Notes: a model not told the origin generated them from the sequence alone. A stretch of 64,000 nt of DNA from Hymenobacter sp. PAMC 26628 (GCF_001562275.1 NZ_CP014304.1:1-64000); one strand, 5' to 3'. Positions 44,038-56,612 are shown, counted from the first letter of the stretch. Made by a program: numbers and translations.

Positions 44038-44583
44038 CTACGCCGGCACCCGCACCAGGCGCAGGCGCCGCACCTGCCGTACCCAGCGGGTGGGGCGCTT
44101 TTCCTGGGGCACAATGATTTGGTAGGGCCCCGACTCGGCCAGGAGCGGCTGGCCGTCGCGGGCGGTGGCCAGCAGCACTACCTGGCTGGCAAACGCGGCG
44201 TCGAGCTCGGGCAGGGCGAACACCACGCGGTAGCCGTCGGCGGCCTCGGCCACCAGGGCCACGGCCAGCGCCTCGCCGTGGACGGCCTTGCCTTGCGGGG
44301 CCCCCACCAAGGCCAGCACATCGGCCAGCGCCACGCCCTGGTAGGTGTGGGCTTGGCCGTCTTTGCCGGTGGCGCGCACCTCCTGGTGGGGCAGGGCGGC
44401 GAAATCAGCGGCGGTGAGGATGCGCGTGATGCCGTCGAGGCTGTCGAGGCGTAATGCGGCGGTGGCCGAAGTGCCGGCCACCGGCTTGGCGGCGGGTGCT
44501 TGGGCGCGAGCTGTTTTTGGGCCCCCGAAGAGCAAGGCAACGGCCAGCATGGGCCCCCAAACGCGCAGGATAGAGCAAAGCAT
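44038..44583 (-). CDS. Small secreted molybdopterin-oxidoreductase-domain protein
   Basis: A 181-residue protein. The start MLCSILRVWGPMLAVALLFGG (44583) gives a signal peptide with cleavage near ARA-QAP; the longer frame upstream is non-coding. The body LDGITRILTAADFAALPHQEVRATGKDGQAHTYQGVALADVLALVGAP and YRVVFALPELDAAFASQVVLLATARDGQPLLAESGPYQIIVPQEKRPTRWVRQVRRLRLVRV matches the oxidoreductase molybdopterin-binding fold (sulfite oxidase-like) in its short form. The Cys that holds molybdenum in sulfite oxidase is absent, so it may bind the cofactor weakly or not at all. It is divergent from fdhD, in a molybdenum-themed neighbourhood. Confidence 0.75.
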   Translation of the reverse strand: MLCSILRVWGPMLAVALLFGGPKTARAQAPAAKPVAGTSATAALRLDSLDGITRILTAADFAALPHQEVRATGKDGQAHTYQGVALADVLALVGAPQGKAVHGEALAVALVAEAADGYRVVFALPELDAAFASQVVLLATARDGQPLLAESGPYQIIVPQEKRPTRWVRQVRRLRLVRVPA

Positions 44584-44709
44584 GAGGAAAAGCGTTGTAT
44601 TCGAGCAAATATAACCAGGCCCATTTGCTTGTTCGGCGCTGGGGGGCAAGGCGGTGGCCAAACCACCGGTCGGCTTTAGCAGTTGTGCTCGGCCAACCTT
44701 TGTTTTCAC

Positions 44710-45603
44710 ATGGAACCCGCCATCCTTTTGCCCGCCGCCAGCTACGAATTTGCCACCGTGCAAAAAGTGCGCGGCGAGGGCCCCGCCGAGCCGGCGTCTG
44801 ACCAGCTGGCCGCCGAAGAGCCGCTGGAAATCCGGCTGGGCTACGCAGTGGAAGGCGGCGGGCGCGCGCACCGCACACTGTCCGTGACGATGCGCACGCC
44901 GGGGCAGGACGAAGAATTAGCCGCCGGTTTTTTGCTAACGGAAGGCATTATCCACGGGAAAGCCGACCTGCTGGGCGTGCGCCCCTGCCCCGACGTGCAG
45001 AAGCCCGAGGAAGCGGGCAACGTGGTGCGGGCCGAGCTGGCTGCCCACGTGCCCGTTGATTTCCAGGGCCTGGAGCGGCACTTCTACACCAGCTCGAGCT
45101 GCGGTGTCTGCGGCAAAACCAGCATCGACGCCATCCAAACCACGTCTTGCCCGGTGCTGCCCGCCCAGGGGCCCCATTTGGCCTACGCCACCGTGCACCA
45201 GCTGCCCGCACGCCTGCGCGCCGCCCAGGCCGGCTTTGAGCAAACCGGTGGGCAGCACGCGGCGGCTCTATTTTCGCCCGAGGGCGAGCTGCTGCTGCTG
45301 CGCGAAGACGTGGGCCGCCACAACGCCCTCGACAAGCTCATTGGGGCGGCGCTGCTGCAAGACTGGCTGCCGCTGCACCGCCACGTGCTGCTGGTGAGCG
45401 GCCGCGCCAGCTTCGAGCTGGTGCAAAAAGCCGCCGCCGCTGGCCTTGGTATCTTGGCCGCCGTGGGGGCCCCCAGCAGCCTGGCGGTGCAGGCCGCCGA
45501 GCGCTTTGGCATGACGGTGCTCGGCTTTGTACGCAACGAGCGGTTCAACATTTACGCGCACCCGTGGCGGGTGGGGCCCGTGGGCGAACCGCTGGGGACC
45601 TAA
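44710..45603 (+). CDS. fdhD: Formate dehydrogenase accessory sulfurtransferase
   Basis: A 297-residue protein that passes sulfur from a cysteine desulfurase to the bis-MGD cofactor of formate dehydrogenase-type enzymes. The redox loop is SSSCGVCGK (Cys131, Cys134). Other conserved parts are DEELAAGFLLTEGII, LREDVGRHNALDKLIG and LLVSGRASFELVQKAAAAG. Start ATG 44710 (MEPAILLPA) is chosen over an upstream in-frame Met. It precedes the DUF7009-like gene and the FdhF/YdeP-type enzyme on the same strand, which should be its client. Confidence 0.95.
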   Translation: MEPAILLPAASYEFATVQKVRGEGPAEPASDQLAAEEPLEIRLGYAVEGGGRAHRTLSVTMRTPGQDEELAAGFLLTEGIIHGKADLLGVRPCPDVQKPEEAGNVVRAELAAHVPVDFQGLERHFYTSSSCGVCGKTSIDAIQTTSCPVLPAQGPHLAYATVHQLPARLRAAQAGFEQTGGQHAAALFSPEGELLLLREDVGRHNALDKLIGAALLQDWLPLHRHVLLVSGRASFELVQKAAAAGLGILAAVGAPSSLAVQAAERFGMTVLGFVRNERFNIYAHPWRVGPVGEPLGT

Positions 45604-45695
45604 ATTGCGCCCATCGGCTGTTCGTCCTACCACAAACGCCGTACTACCAATTTGCTGCTTCCAGCGGCTCGTATCAACCAGCGGCTCGTATCAGC

Positions 45696-46019
45696 ATGAA
45701 GCTTCGCATTGAAGACAATACTCTCCGCCTGCGCTTGTCCGATGCCGAAGTGCAAGAATTTGCAGCCACGGGCCGGGTGGCGGCGGCGGTGCATTTCGGC
45801 GACGCCGCGGGCCAGCAGTTGACCTACATGCTGGAGCGCGCCGTGGTCCCCGCCGTGCGCGTACGCTACGCGCCCGGGGCCCTCACAGTGTTGGTGCCCG
45901 CGGCCTTGGCCGACGCTTGGACGGCCACCGACCAAAATGGCTTTTCAGAGCACGTGGCCTTGGCCGACGCCCAGCAGCTGCGTATCTTGGTCGAGAAAGA
46001 CTTGGACTGCCGCCACTAA
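45696..46019 (+). CDS. DUF7009-like small protein
   Basis: A 107-residue protein starting MKLRIEDNTLRLRLSDAEVQEFAATGRVAAAVHFG, which fits the DUF7009 pattern (MKLRI..N.lRLRL...EV..f...G). Function unknown. It sits between fdhD and the FdhF-like gene in the same direction (92 bp after fdhD, 40 bp before the oxidoreductase), so it is probably part of the operon. The leader holds a direct repeat, CAGCGGCTCGTATCA, twice at about 45661-45693. Confidence 0.75.
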   Translation: MKLRIEDNTLRLRLSDAEVQEFAATGRVAAAVHFGDAAGQQLTYMLERAVVPAVRVRYAPGALTVLVPAALADAWTATDQNGFSEHVALADAQQLRILVEKDLDCRH

Positions 46020-46059
46020 CCATTGCGGCTCGTAAACATATTACTAATACACTTTTAGC

Positions 46060-48633
<2,574 letters not shown>

Positions 48634-48653
48634 GGCGCCCAGCGGTTTTATAG

Positions 48654-48700
48654 GACACAAAAAAGCCCTGCTACGCTACGTAGCAGGGCTTTTTTGTGTC
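48654..48700 (+). terminator. Intrinsic terminator of the FdhF-like operon
   Basis: GACACAAAAAAGCCCTGCTACG pairs with its mirror ending in GGGCTTTTTTGTGTC. A 21-bp stem with T and A runs on either side, so it can work in both directions. It begins 20 bp after the stop codon. Confidence 0.95.
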
Positions 48701-48903
48701 GAAACTGTTCAGGAAGTTTATTGAACCTCGTGCTGAGTTTGTCAAAGCATTCCTGCTGCAACAGTAAACCCTTTTGATTGAGTTACTATGCGCAGCAGAG
48801 GTACTTCACTGCATTAAGCATGACGTTCAATTATACTTTCTGAACAGCTTTGTTAATCCTGGTTGCCTACGACGGCCCAGCCACCCGGGTTACCCCCGGG
48901 GCC
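48701..48903. other. Gap with a decayed palindrome
   Basis: About 200 bp without a gene, between the FdhF terminator and the tamL stop (convergent). The words CGTGCTGAG...AAAGCATTCCTGCTGC and GCAGCAGAGGTACTTCACTGCATTAAGCATGACG pair imperfectly, as in the GTCATGCTGA family, so this looks like an old, mutated member. Confidence 0.5.
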
Positions 48904-51423
48904 CTAAAATGGGTAGCCGATGGCCAGGTTCAGGCGGCCGGTGTGGCTCACGTTGCCATTGGTATCGGTGGGGGTGCCGTAGCCGGCGCGCAGCGGCACG
49001 GCGTAGTCGAGGCGGATGACGAAGAACTGCACGTCGATGCGAATGCCTGCGCCCGCGCCCACGGCCAGCTGGTTGAGGAAGGTGCTGGCGCTGAACTGGC
49101 CGCCGGGCCGGGCGGGGTCATTGTTCACGAGCCAGATGTTGCCAGCGTCCACGAACAGGGCCCCTTTCACGTAGGGAAACAAATCCTGGCGGTACTCGAG
49201 GTTGCCCTCCAGGCGCATGTCGCCCACTTGGTCGTAGAAGCTGTTGTTAACGTCGGCTCCAGTGGGCTTGTACGTGCCGGGGCCGATGCCCCGGGCGGCA
49301 AAGGCCCGAATGGAGTTGGGCCCCCCCACGCCGTACTGCTTGATGTAGGGCAGCACGCTGGAGTTGCCGTAGGGGCGGCCCACACCGGCCAGCAGGCGGC
49401 CCACAATGCGGTTGCCCTTGGCCGGGTCGGCCGAGAGGCGGAAGTACTCGCGGATTTCCAGGTCGAGCTTGGCGTACTGGCTGAACGCCTGGTTGCCGAT
49501 GGTGTACTTGCCATCGTCATTCTTGGTGCCCACCTTGCTGGAAATCAGCGCGGCCAGGTTACCGCTGGTTTCGATGCCGCCCTGGAAATAGATTTGCTGG
49601 CGGCGCTGCTCCAGCACCTGCTGGTTGTAGGTGTAGCGGTAGCTACTGGCCAGGATGAACTGCTCGCGGAACGAGTTTTTCAGAAACTGCTTGCGTTCCA
49701 GCAAATTGGTAAAAGCGGTGTCGGTGTTCGACAGCCGCACGTACGATACGTCGATGGGCGTAATCTGCTGCTCGTTGGTAATCTTGGTCTTGAAGTTGTA
49801 GCCGTAGTTCAGGTTGACGAGCTGTTCAGTGAAGAACCCGGCCCGCGTCACCATCTTGATGCCCGCCCCAAAGGTGGTACGGGGCTGAAAATCGGAGTTC
49901 ACCAGCCGCGGGTTGAAGAACGGCAGGTTGGGCACGATGAGGCGCGGCACGAGCAGCTGCGCGTCCACGCCCAGCTCGTAGCTCGTCAGGCCCAGGGCCC
50001 CCGAGCCGCCGGCGTTGCTCTGCGTTTCGGTCGAGGCCGTGGCGTTCACCAGCAGCTGCTCGGCCCCGTGGAAGGCCGAGCGGTTGCGAAACGTCACCTT
50101 CAGGCCGGGGCCCACAAAGCCGTTGCTTTTGCTAACGAGGCCCAGCTCGGCGCGCAGGCTTTTCTTCTTGAGCTGGGTCATCAGCACGTCGGCATCAAGG
50201 CGGCCCAGGCCCACGGGTCCGCTGAGGGCCGGGAACTGCTGGGTCGTGCCGATGTCCGTCGAGTCGGCCCGGAGGCTGGCCGGGGCGTTGGCGCGGTAGC
50301 GGGCCGTGGGGCCCGCCGAGTCGCCGGCGGCCACGGGCCGGAACCGGATTTCGACGAACTTGAACGTGCCCAGGCTCATGAGGCGGCTCAGGGTCTGGTC
50401 GCGCCGCTTGCGGCGGTACAGGCTGTCGGGAAACAGGAACGTGGCCCGCGTAATGGCCCGCGCCCGGAACATCTCCTCGTCGGGGAAGTACCGGAACCCG
50501 TCGGCCATGATGGGCGGGCGGTACGTGGTGTCGGTCAGCACATAGTCCGTGTTCAGCGTCACGTTGCGCAGCTGGTAGGGCTGGCGCGAGCGGGTCGGGG
50601 TGGTACCCTTCACGGTCACGAACACGTTCAGTTCCTTGTGGTACGTGCTGTCCACTTCAAACAGCAGCGCATCGGCCGAAAAGTAATAGTAGCCCTGGTT
50701 TTTCAGGGCTTCGTCGATGCGCAGCCGCTCGTTGGTGAGCACGGCCAAGTCGTAGGGGGCCCCAACTTTCAGCAGCGTGTTGGGCGCCGTTTGCCGGATG
50801 GCAGCGTTCAGCAGCGTGTCGCCCTGCGGGAACGTGATGCTGCGGATGGTGTAGGCCCGGTCCACGGTGGCCTTGTAGTCTACCTGGGCCGTGTTGGCTT
50901 TTTCCTTGACCTCGTGGCCCACCTTGGCCGCAAAAAAGCCGTGGTTGTAGAGGCGGTTGAGCATCAGATTTTCGGTGGCCGGAATCTTCACCTGCGAGAG
51001 CAGCACCGGGGCCTCACCCAGCTTGTTGGCGAAGAAGTGACCCAAGCCCTTGGTTTTGCCCACGCCCAGGTGCCAGAAAAACAGCTTCGGCCGCAGGCCC
51101 AGGAACGAGAAGTTGGGCTTGGGCCGCACCACCGCCTCCAGCTCCGTCACCAGGGCCGATTCGTTTTTGGGCTTCTCCGGGGCCTCAATCTTCACCGTTG
51201 AGCCGGTGTAGAGCTTTTCGTTGGCCGGAATGTATTTCAGCCCCGAGCAGGCCGACAGCCACAGGGCCGCGCCGCCCACGAGCACGTTGCGAAAGCGGAG
51301 GCGGGAAGGTAGATGGGTCAACGACAACACAATGGGGTTAAAAAGGTGCGCGGGCCAGCGCGCCCACAGGCGGCGGGCCGGGGCCTCGGGGGCCCCCAGG
51401 CGATGGGTGGGGGGCTGGGTCAT
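48904..51423 (-). CDS. tamL: TamL: outer-membrane lipoprotein of the TamA/Omp85 family
   Basis: An 839-residue Omp85 protein, the Bacteroidota version of TamA that carries a lipid anchor. The start overlaps the tamB stop (ATGA at 51420-51423). After about 40 extra residues comes the lipoprotein signal RFRNVLVGGAALWLSAC with Cys59, then GLKYIPANEKLYTGSTVKI. POTRA-like domains fill the middle (EALKNQGYYYFSADALLF). The C-terminal 16-strand barrel contains YGVGGPNSIRAFAARGIGPGTY (the Omp85 VRGF/Y-like loop) and ends with aromatic Phe (LNLAIGYPF). With TamB it spans the envelope to help insert outer-membrane proteins. The extra N-terminal stretch makes a later start possible. Confidence 0.92.
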   Translation of the reverse strand: MTQPPTHRLGAPEAPARRLWARWPAHLFNPIVLSLTHLPSRLRFRNVLVGGAALWLSACSGLKYIPANEKLYTGSTVKIEAPEKPKNESALVTELEAVVRPKPNFSFLGLRPKLFFWHLGVGKTKGLGHFFANKLGEAPVLLSQVKIPATENLMLNRLYNHGFFAAKVGHEVKEKANTAQVDYKATVDRAYTIRSITFPQGDTLLNAAIRQTAPNTLLKVGAPYDLAVLTNERLRIDEALKNQGYYYFSADALLFEVDSTYHKELNVFVTVKGTTPTRSRQPYQLRNVTLNTDYVLTDTTYRPPIMADGFRYFPDEEMFRARAITRATFLFPDSLYRRKRRDQTLSRLMSLGTFKFVEIRFRPVAAGDSAGPTARYRANAPASLRADSTDIGTTQQFPALSGPVGLGRLDADVLMTQLKKKSLRAELGLVSKSNGFVGPGLKVTFRNRSAFHGAEQLLVNATASTETQSNAGGSGALGLTSYELGVDAQLLVPRLIVPNLPFFNPRLVNSDFQPRTTFGAGIKMVTRAGFFTEQLVNLNYGYNFKTKITNEQQITPIDVSYVRLSNTDTAFTNLLERKQFLKNSFREQFILASSYRYTYNQQVLEQRRQQIYFQGGIETSGNLAALISSKVGTKNDDGKYTIGNQAFSQYAKLDLEIREYFRLSADPAKGNRIVGRLLAGVGRPYGNSSVLPYIKQYGVGGPNSIRAFAARGIGPGTYKPTGADVNNSFYDQVGDMRLEGNLEYRQDLFPYVKGALFVDAGNIWLVNNDPARPGGQFSASTFLNQLAVGAGAGIRIDVQFFVIRLDYAVPLRAGYGTPTDTNGNVSHTGRLNLAIGYPF

Positions 51424-54400
51424 TTCACGCGGCTGCTATCGGCCCGGGAGGCCGTGGTTTTCACCGAGTCGCGCTCAGCTTTGCGGTCAATTTTCTCCTG
51501 CTTGCGGCTTTCCTTGCGCTGCTGCTTCACGGGGGCACTCACCTTGGCAAACAGGTCGCCGAGGTTGTCGTAGTCGCGCTGGAACACCAGGGCTGCCCCG
51601 GTGCGCACAATCGGGCCGTCGATGTCCTCGTAGCCGTTCTGGCGGTAGGCGCGCAGGCGCAGGCGGCCGTCGGCCAGCAGCGAGTACTCCAGGCTCACGT
51701 CGCCCACTAGGTTGCTGGCGCTGCTGGCGCCGGTGGTGCTCTGGGTGCCGTTGCCGCCCGAGAGGGCAATGTCGGTGCCCACGCGCACGGTGAGGCGGTT
51801 GTTGAGCAGCTGGCGGCGCACGGCCACGTTCAGGTCGGTGCGGCTGCCCTGGCTACCGTCGGTGCCGTAGGTGGCCTGGTTGGTCACGCCCAGGTCGAGG
51901 CCCAGGCCGGAGAGGTACTTGCCGGTAAGGCTCTGGAGCTGGTCGGTGAGCACGGCGCTGGCCGAGCCGCGCAGCTGCCCGGCCACGAAGCCCTCGCCGC
52001 TGCTGCTCTGGAAGGGGTTCTGGGCCACGAACCGCCCCAAAATCAGCAGCGAAAACACCTGCTTGCTCAGCTCGGAGGACTGGTTAGGCTGGCGCAGAGC
52101 CGCCAGGCGGGCGTCTACCTGCCCGCCCAGGGCCCCCCGCTGGTCCTCGGGCAACGTGATATCGAAGCCAATAGTGGGCTTGCTGAGCTGGTCGGTTACA
52201 TTCAGCAGTACGTTAAACGGCAGCGGGTTGCGGGCAATGCTCGTGGTGGTGGCATCGTCGGCGCCCTGGCCAGCAATCAGCTCCGATGGCGGGGCTTTTA
52301 CTTTATATACGGCCGTGATGTTGAGGTCCGCATTGTAGGGGTCGCCGCTCCAGTTGATGGTCGAACCCCGGCGGATGAGGAAGTCGCGCGTGGCCAGGTC
52401 GTAGAGCGAGAGGTGGTACTTGCCGCGGGCCACGGTCAGCCGCCCGCTCAGGGTGATGGTGCCGGCTGGGTCAATTTCGGTGTCGAGGGTGCCGCTGGCG
52501 CGCACTTGCAGGTTGTCGCCGCTCACCGGGTCGATGACGATGGTGAAGGGCGTGCGGTCCGTCACCGTCACCTGGGCCGCGATGCTGTAGCCAACGGCCC
52601 CGGTTTGCACCGTGTCCAGGCGCACCTTGCGGGCCAGCGAGGTGTCGAGGCGGGCGCGCTTGTCCACAAATTTCACGATGCCGTCGCGCGCCACCGCGGC
52701 CGGGTCGTCGGTCGGCGATTCCACCGTGAGGCGCGAGCCGTCCACGATGGTCACCTTGGTGTTCACGGCAATCAGCGACAGGGGTCCCGTGATGCGGGTG
52801 TCCGAGTCGAGCACCAACAGGCCGTAGAAGAGCTGGTTGTCTTTACGGGTGCTGTTCACGGCCACAAATTTGTTAGTCACGGCCCGCAGGTCGAACACGT
52901 AGTCGACGAAGTTTTTGGTGCGCAGGTAGCCATTGGCCACCGCCTTGTTCGAGGCCGAGTCGAGCACCGTGAAGTTGTCGAACTTGATGCCCTCGGCGTC
53001 AAACGCCAGCGCCTGGCGGGGCAGGCGGTAGGGGGCCCCCAGCTGCGGCACCACGAAGCTGGCGTCGTCGGTGGTGACCAGGCGGCCGCGCACCACGGGC
53101 GCGCTGGGCGTGCCGGCCACGGTTAGCTCGCCGGTGAGGGCCCCGGTGGTTTTGCGCACCTGCCCGGCCGAGAACGGCTCCACCAGCTTCAGGTTGAGGC
53201 GTTGGGCGGTGAGGGTGAAGTTGAGCGGGCTGGGGCTGTTGGGCGTGGTGAGGTAGTAGCCGGCCAGGCGCACGTCGTTGGGGGCCCCAGCGGGCACACC
53301 GCCGGTCAGGCGGGCGTCCACGTTGTAGCGATTGGCGCTGGGGTTGGTGGCGCGCAGGGTCAGGTCGCCCAGGTTGGCTTTCTGGAACACGAGGCCTTTC
53401 ACGTTGGCGTCGGCCACGAAGGCCAGCCGCGGCGTGCCCAGCCCGCGCAGCTCGGCCGTGCCGTTGAGGGTGCCGGCCACCAGCGAATCCTGCTGCTGCA
53501 CAATCTTGGCCAGCTCGGCCAGGTCAAAGTTGGTGAACGTGACGTTCAGCGGCGAGGTGGGCTGCGCGGGGTTTTTGCTCTGCACGGCCAGCGTGCTCTT
53601 GCCGTTGGTCAGGTTCAGCTTATCGGCCACTACGGCGCCGCTGGGGTAGTAGCGCACGAAGTTGCCCACGCCCGCCGTCCAGTTCTCGTAGTTCAGAACC
53701 TGCGCGGGCGCGGCCTCGAACTGGTACACCACGGCCCCCGGGGCCTGCCCGCGGCGGGCCGGAGCGTCCATGGTTTGCAGGGTGCCGGCCAGGGCCAGCC
53801 GCTCGCGGTTGGCTGAGTCGCCGAGGATGGACGCGCGGGCAAACACCTTGTTATCGGCAATGTTGCCCACCACGGCGGGCCGGCGCAGCTGAATGGTCGT
53901 ATCCTGGGCGGCCTTGGCCAGGCGCAGGGCGTAGTCGAGCTTCTGGGCGTTCGAGCCCACGTTCAGGTTCAGCGAGTCAACCCGGTAGTTCTGGTAGCGG
54001 ATGATGGGAATGCTGGTGGTAGCGGTCAGCTTGGCCTGTTGGCGGCTGTACTCGCCGGCCAGGGTAAAGGGCGAAATCTCCTTCAGGCCCGCCACCAGCT
54101 TAGTGGCCAGCTTGGGGTCTTTCAGCACCAGCGAGTAGGTGAAGTGGCGGTTGGCGCCGTTGGCCACGTAGCGCACGCCAGGCAGCTTGAGGTAGCGCGC
54201 CAAGTGCTGCTGCAGCTCGGGGGCCAGGTCGCCCAGGTGCACGTTGCCGTCGAGCTGGGCCCCGAACAGATCGGAGTCAAAATCCACCGCCGTGCGCGTA
54301 GCCGTCTGCACGATGCGGCCCTGCAACGTTTTGAAGGCAAACGGCTGGTTGTCGCGCACAATCACCACGTTGTCGCCGCCGAACGTGCCCTGAATCGTGT

Positions 54401-56612
54401 TCAGGCTGTTGCCGCTCAGGTCCGCTTTCAGGTTGCCCTGCAGGCGCAGGTCGCCGTTGTACAGGCCCAGGGCCTTCAGGTTCACGCTTTTCAGGCCCAC
54501 GTTGAAGGCGTAGGCGGGGTTGTTGGCGTTGCGCAGGTTCACTACGCCGTTCAGGTCGAAGGCCAGGTTAGGGTCCTGCCGGCTGCTGGCCTTGATGGTG
54601 TACTTATTGCGGTCGATATCCACGGTCGTGGCGATGCCGCGGTAGTTGTAGCCGTTGTAGCGGGCGCTCTGCACGGTGGCGTTCACGCGGCCCACCAGCG
54701 TGGCGGGGTCCTGCAAGTTACCCGTGGCATTGATGCGCCCCGAGGCCGTGACGCGCCCCAGCTGCGGGTTTTTCAGCAGTTGGCCAAAGTCGAAGTTCTT
54801 CACCGCGAACGTGCCCACCAGCGGCTGCTTGCCCCTGGCCTGCGCCGCCCCCAGGTCGCCGCTGAACGCCAGGGCCCCGTAGGTGGTGTTCAGCTGCAAA
54901 TTGGTGGCGAATTGCAGCGTGGTGGGCCGGCCCCGGAAGGTGCCGCTCAGCGCCAGGGCAGGGGGCACGCTGATGGTGGACGGAATGGTGCCCTTCGGCG
55001 CCAGGCTCAAAATATCGGCCCGCGTGGTGCTAAACTGCTGGATGTCAAAGTCGGTGTACAGCCGTCCGTCCACGTTGGGCAGGCCGGTGATGCGGGCCCG
55101 CCGCGCTTTCAGCACGGTGCCGCGCAGGGCCACCGCGTCGAGGTTGCGGATCGTGAGGTCGTCCACCCGCCCGTTCACCAGCCCACTGATAAGCAGCGAC
55201 TGGTTGGGCCCCGTGTTGAAGGGCGGCGTGCCGGCCAGGCTCGGCACCAGGTATAGGATGTCGCGGAAGCCCAAACGGACATTGCGCAGGTCGCCTTCCA
55301 CGCGCATTTTGGCCAGTTGCTTGGGGTCACTCAGCCCGCTTAGGCTTTGAAAGCCAATGGCCAGCGTGCGCCGGATGCGGGTGTGGGGCGTAATCAGGTC
55401 GAGGCTATCCAGGCGCACTTGCACCGAATCATAGATGACGTTGGCGCGCCACGAGTCGATGCGGAAGCCGCTTTTCTCCTTGCCCGCCAGGTTGTCCACC
55501 TTCACCGTGGTGCGATTTTCCGAAAACGCCAAATCGTGCGTGTTCAGCACCAGGTCGGTAAACTGCAAGTGGTTGTAGTCCAGAGCTGGCAGCCGAGTTT
55601 TCTGTTTGGGCTCGTTGAAGTTGTCGAAGGCCACGTCCACGCCGCTGATGTCGGATTCGGCCAGCGTCACGCGCCAGCTCAGCGGGGCGCTGGCAGGGGC
55701 CTGGACCAGCTGGTTTTTGGCGGCTGCCTCGTTGATTTTGCGCACGGCCTCGGCCGGGTTTACAACGCGGTTCGCCACTGGTGTTTGGGCGTTCTGGGCG
55801 TAGGCGAAGTGCGTGTTTTTCAGCGTAAGCTTGGTCAGGTCCACACGCTCCTTCTGTAGGTCGATGCGCTTGGCCGTCACATCGGCTAGCCCGATGCGGG
55901 TGTCAATAAATTGCGCCGAGGGCCCGTTTTTGTACACGAAACTCACGCTGTCGAGCACGGCGTGGTTTAATCCAAACTGCAAAGTGAGTGGTTCGGAGGG
56001 CTTGGGGTTGGCTACCTCAGGCGCCGTTTTAGTCTGGTTGATGAGGATGGACGCCCGCCGCAGCGCCGCCTCGTCTACTTTATAAATGGATTTACCCACG
56101 TCCACCTCGTCCATGGTCACGGCCACTTCGCCCAGCCGGGCCCGCAGGTCGGAGCCCGTAATCTGGTCGTCCTGGGTGAAGTAGATATTGGTTAGCCGCG
56201 CCTTGCCAATGTTATACTTCAGGCCCGACGAGGTAGTGTCCACCGGGGCCGTCGGGTCGGTGAAGGCCTTGATGATGAAATCGTAGTTATTGACCGAATC
56301 GGGGGCCGTCCGGGTGAGGCGCACCCGGCCGTCGTTCAGTTCCACGGCGCTGATGCTCACCTGCTTCTTGGCCAGGGCAAAAATATCAATACTCACGCCC
56401 AAGTGGCCCACCGACAGTAGCGTGTCGTTCTTTTGGTCGGCCAAGTACACGTCATCCAGGTTGATGGCGTGGCGGAAGTCGGTGCGGAATTTTCCAATGC
56501 GCACGGTGGTGTGCAGCTTGCCTTGCAGGTAGCTTTCGGCCCGGCGGGCCACAAAATCCTGGGTGGCCGAAAACTGAAGCGCCACCACCACTGCCACCAG
56601 CAGCAATAGCAC
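51420..56612 (-). CDS. tamB: TamB-like translocation/assembly module protein
   Basis: A 1730-residue protein anchored by one N-terminal helix (LLLLVAVVVALQFSAT) and otherwise a long beta-sheet tube across the periplasm (repeated strands such as VDNLAGKEKSGFRIDSWRANVIYDSVQVRL). The C-terminal ~400 residues match the DUF490/TamB domain (VTDRTPFTIVIDPVSGDNLQVRASG, GRYHLSLYDLATRDFLIRRGSTINW, SLTGKYLSGLGLDLGV). The only normal start in frame is GTG 56612, yet the frame is open upstream to about 56703 and encodes LYLRRALYALLGLIGFV, the natural beginning of the helix, without an ATG. The true start may be a rare codon there. It is coupled to tamL by a 4-bp overlap. Confidence 0.93.
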   Translation of the reverse strand: MLLLLVAVVVALQFSATQDFVARRAESYLQGKLHTTVRIGKFRTDFRHAINLDDVYLADQKNDTLLSVGHLGVSIDIFALAKKQVSISAVELNDGRVRLTRTAPDSVNNYDFIIKAFTDPTAPVDTTSSGLKYNIGKARLTNIYFTQDDQITGSDLRARLGEVAVTMDEVDVGKSIYKVDEAALRRASILINQTKTAPEVANPKPSEPLTLQFGLNHAVLDSVSFVYKNGPSAQFIDTRIGLADVTAKRIDLQKERVDLTKLTLKNTHFAYAQNAQTPVANRVVNPAEAVRKINEAAAKNQLVQAPASAPLSWRVTLAESDISGVDVAFDNFNEPKQKTRLPALDYNHLQFTDLVLNTHDLAFSENRTTVKVDNLAGKEKSGFRIDSWRANVIYDSVQVRLDSLDLITPHTRIRRTLAIGFQSLSGLSDPKQLAKMRVEGDLRNVRLGFRDILYLVPSLAGTPPFNTGPNQSLLISGLVNGRVDDLTIRNLDAVALRGTVLKARRARITGLPNVDGRLYTDFDIQQFSTTRADILSLAPKGTIPSTISVPPALALSGTFRGRPTTLQFATNLQLNTTYGALAFSGDLGAAQARGKQPLVGTFAVKNFDFGQLLKNPQLGRVTASGRINATGNLQDPATLVGRVNATVQSARYNGYNYRGIATTVDIDRNKYTIKASSRQDPNLAFDLNGVVNLRNANNPAYAFNVGLKSVNLKALGLYNGDLRLQGNLKADLSGNSLNTIQGTFGGDNVVIVRDNQPFAFKTLQGRIVQTATRTAVDFDSDLFGAQLDGNVHLGDLAPELQQHLARYLKLPGVRYVANGANRHFTYSLVLKDPKLATKLVAGLKEISPFTLAGEYSRQQAKLTATTSIPIIRYQNYRVDSLNLNVGSNAQKLDYALRLAKAAQDTTIQLRRPAVVGNIADNKVFARASILGDSANRERLALAGTLQTMDAPARRGQAPGAVVYQFEAAPAQVLNYENWTAGVGNFVRYYPSGAVVADKLNLTNGKSTLAVQSKNPAQPTSPLNVTFTNFDLAELAKIVQQQDSLVAGTLNGTAELRGLGTPRLAFVADANVKGLVFQKANLGDLTLRATNPSANRYNVDARLTGGVPAGAPNDVRLAGYYLTTPNSPSPLNFTLTAQRLNLKLVEPFSAGQVRKTTGALTGELTVAGTPSAPVVRGRLVTTDDASFVVPQLGAPYRLPRQALAFDAEGIKFDNFTVLDSASNKAVANGYLRTKNFVDYVFDLRAVTNKFVAVNSTRKDNQLFYGLLVLDSDTRITGPLSLIAVNTKVTIVDGSRLTVESPTDDPAAVARDGIVKFVDKRARLDTSLARKVRLDTVQTGAVGYSIAAQVTVTDRTPFTIVIDPVSGDNLQVRASGTLDTEIDPAGTITLSGRLTVARGKYHLSLYDLATRDFLIRRGSTINWSGDPYNADLNITAVYKVKAPPSELIAGQGADDATTTSIARNPLPFNVLLNVTDQLSKPTIGFDITLPEDQRGALGGQVDARLAALRQPNQSSELSKQVFSLLILGRFVAQNPFQSSSGEGFVAGQLRGSASAVLTDQLQSLTGKYLSGLGLDLGVTNQATYGTDGSQGSRTDLNVAVRRQLLNNRLTVRVGTDIALSGGNGTQSTTGASSASNLVGDVSLEYSLLADGRLRLRAYRQNGYEDIDGPIVRTGAALVFQRDYDNLGDLFAKVSAPVKQQRKESRKQEKIDRKAERDSVKTTASRADSSRVK

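Noticed and set aside
48850..51201. 783-codon plus-strand open frame
   Set aside because: Antisense shadow of tamL; low-complexity Val/His/Gly-rich translation without motifs.
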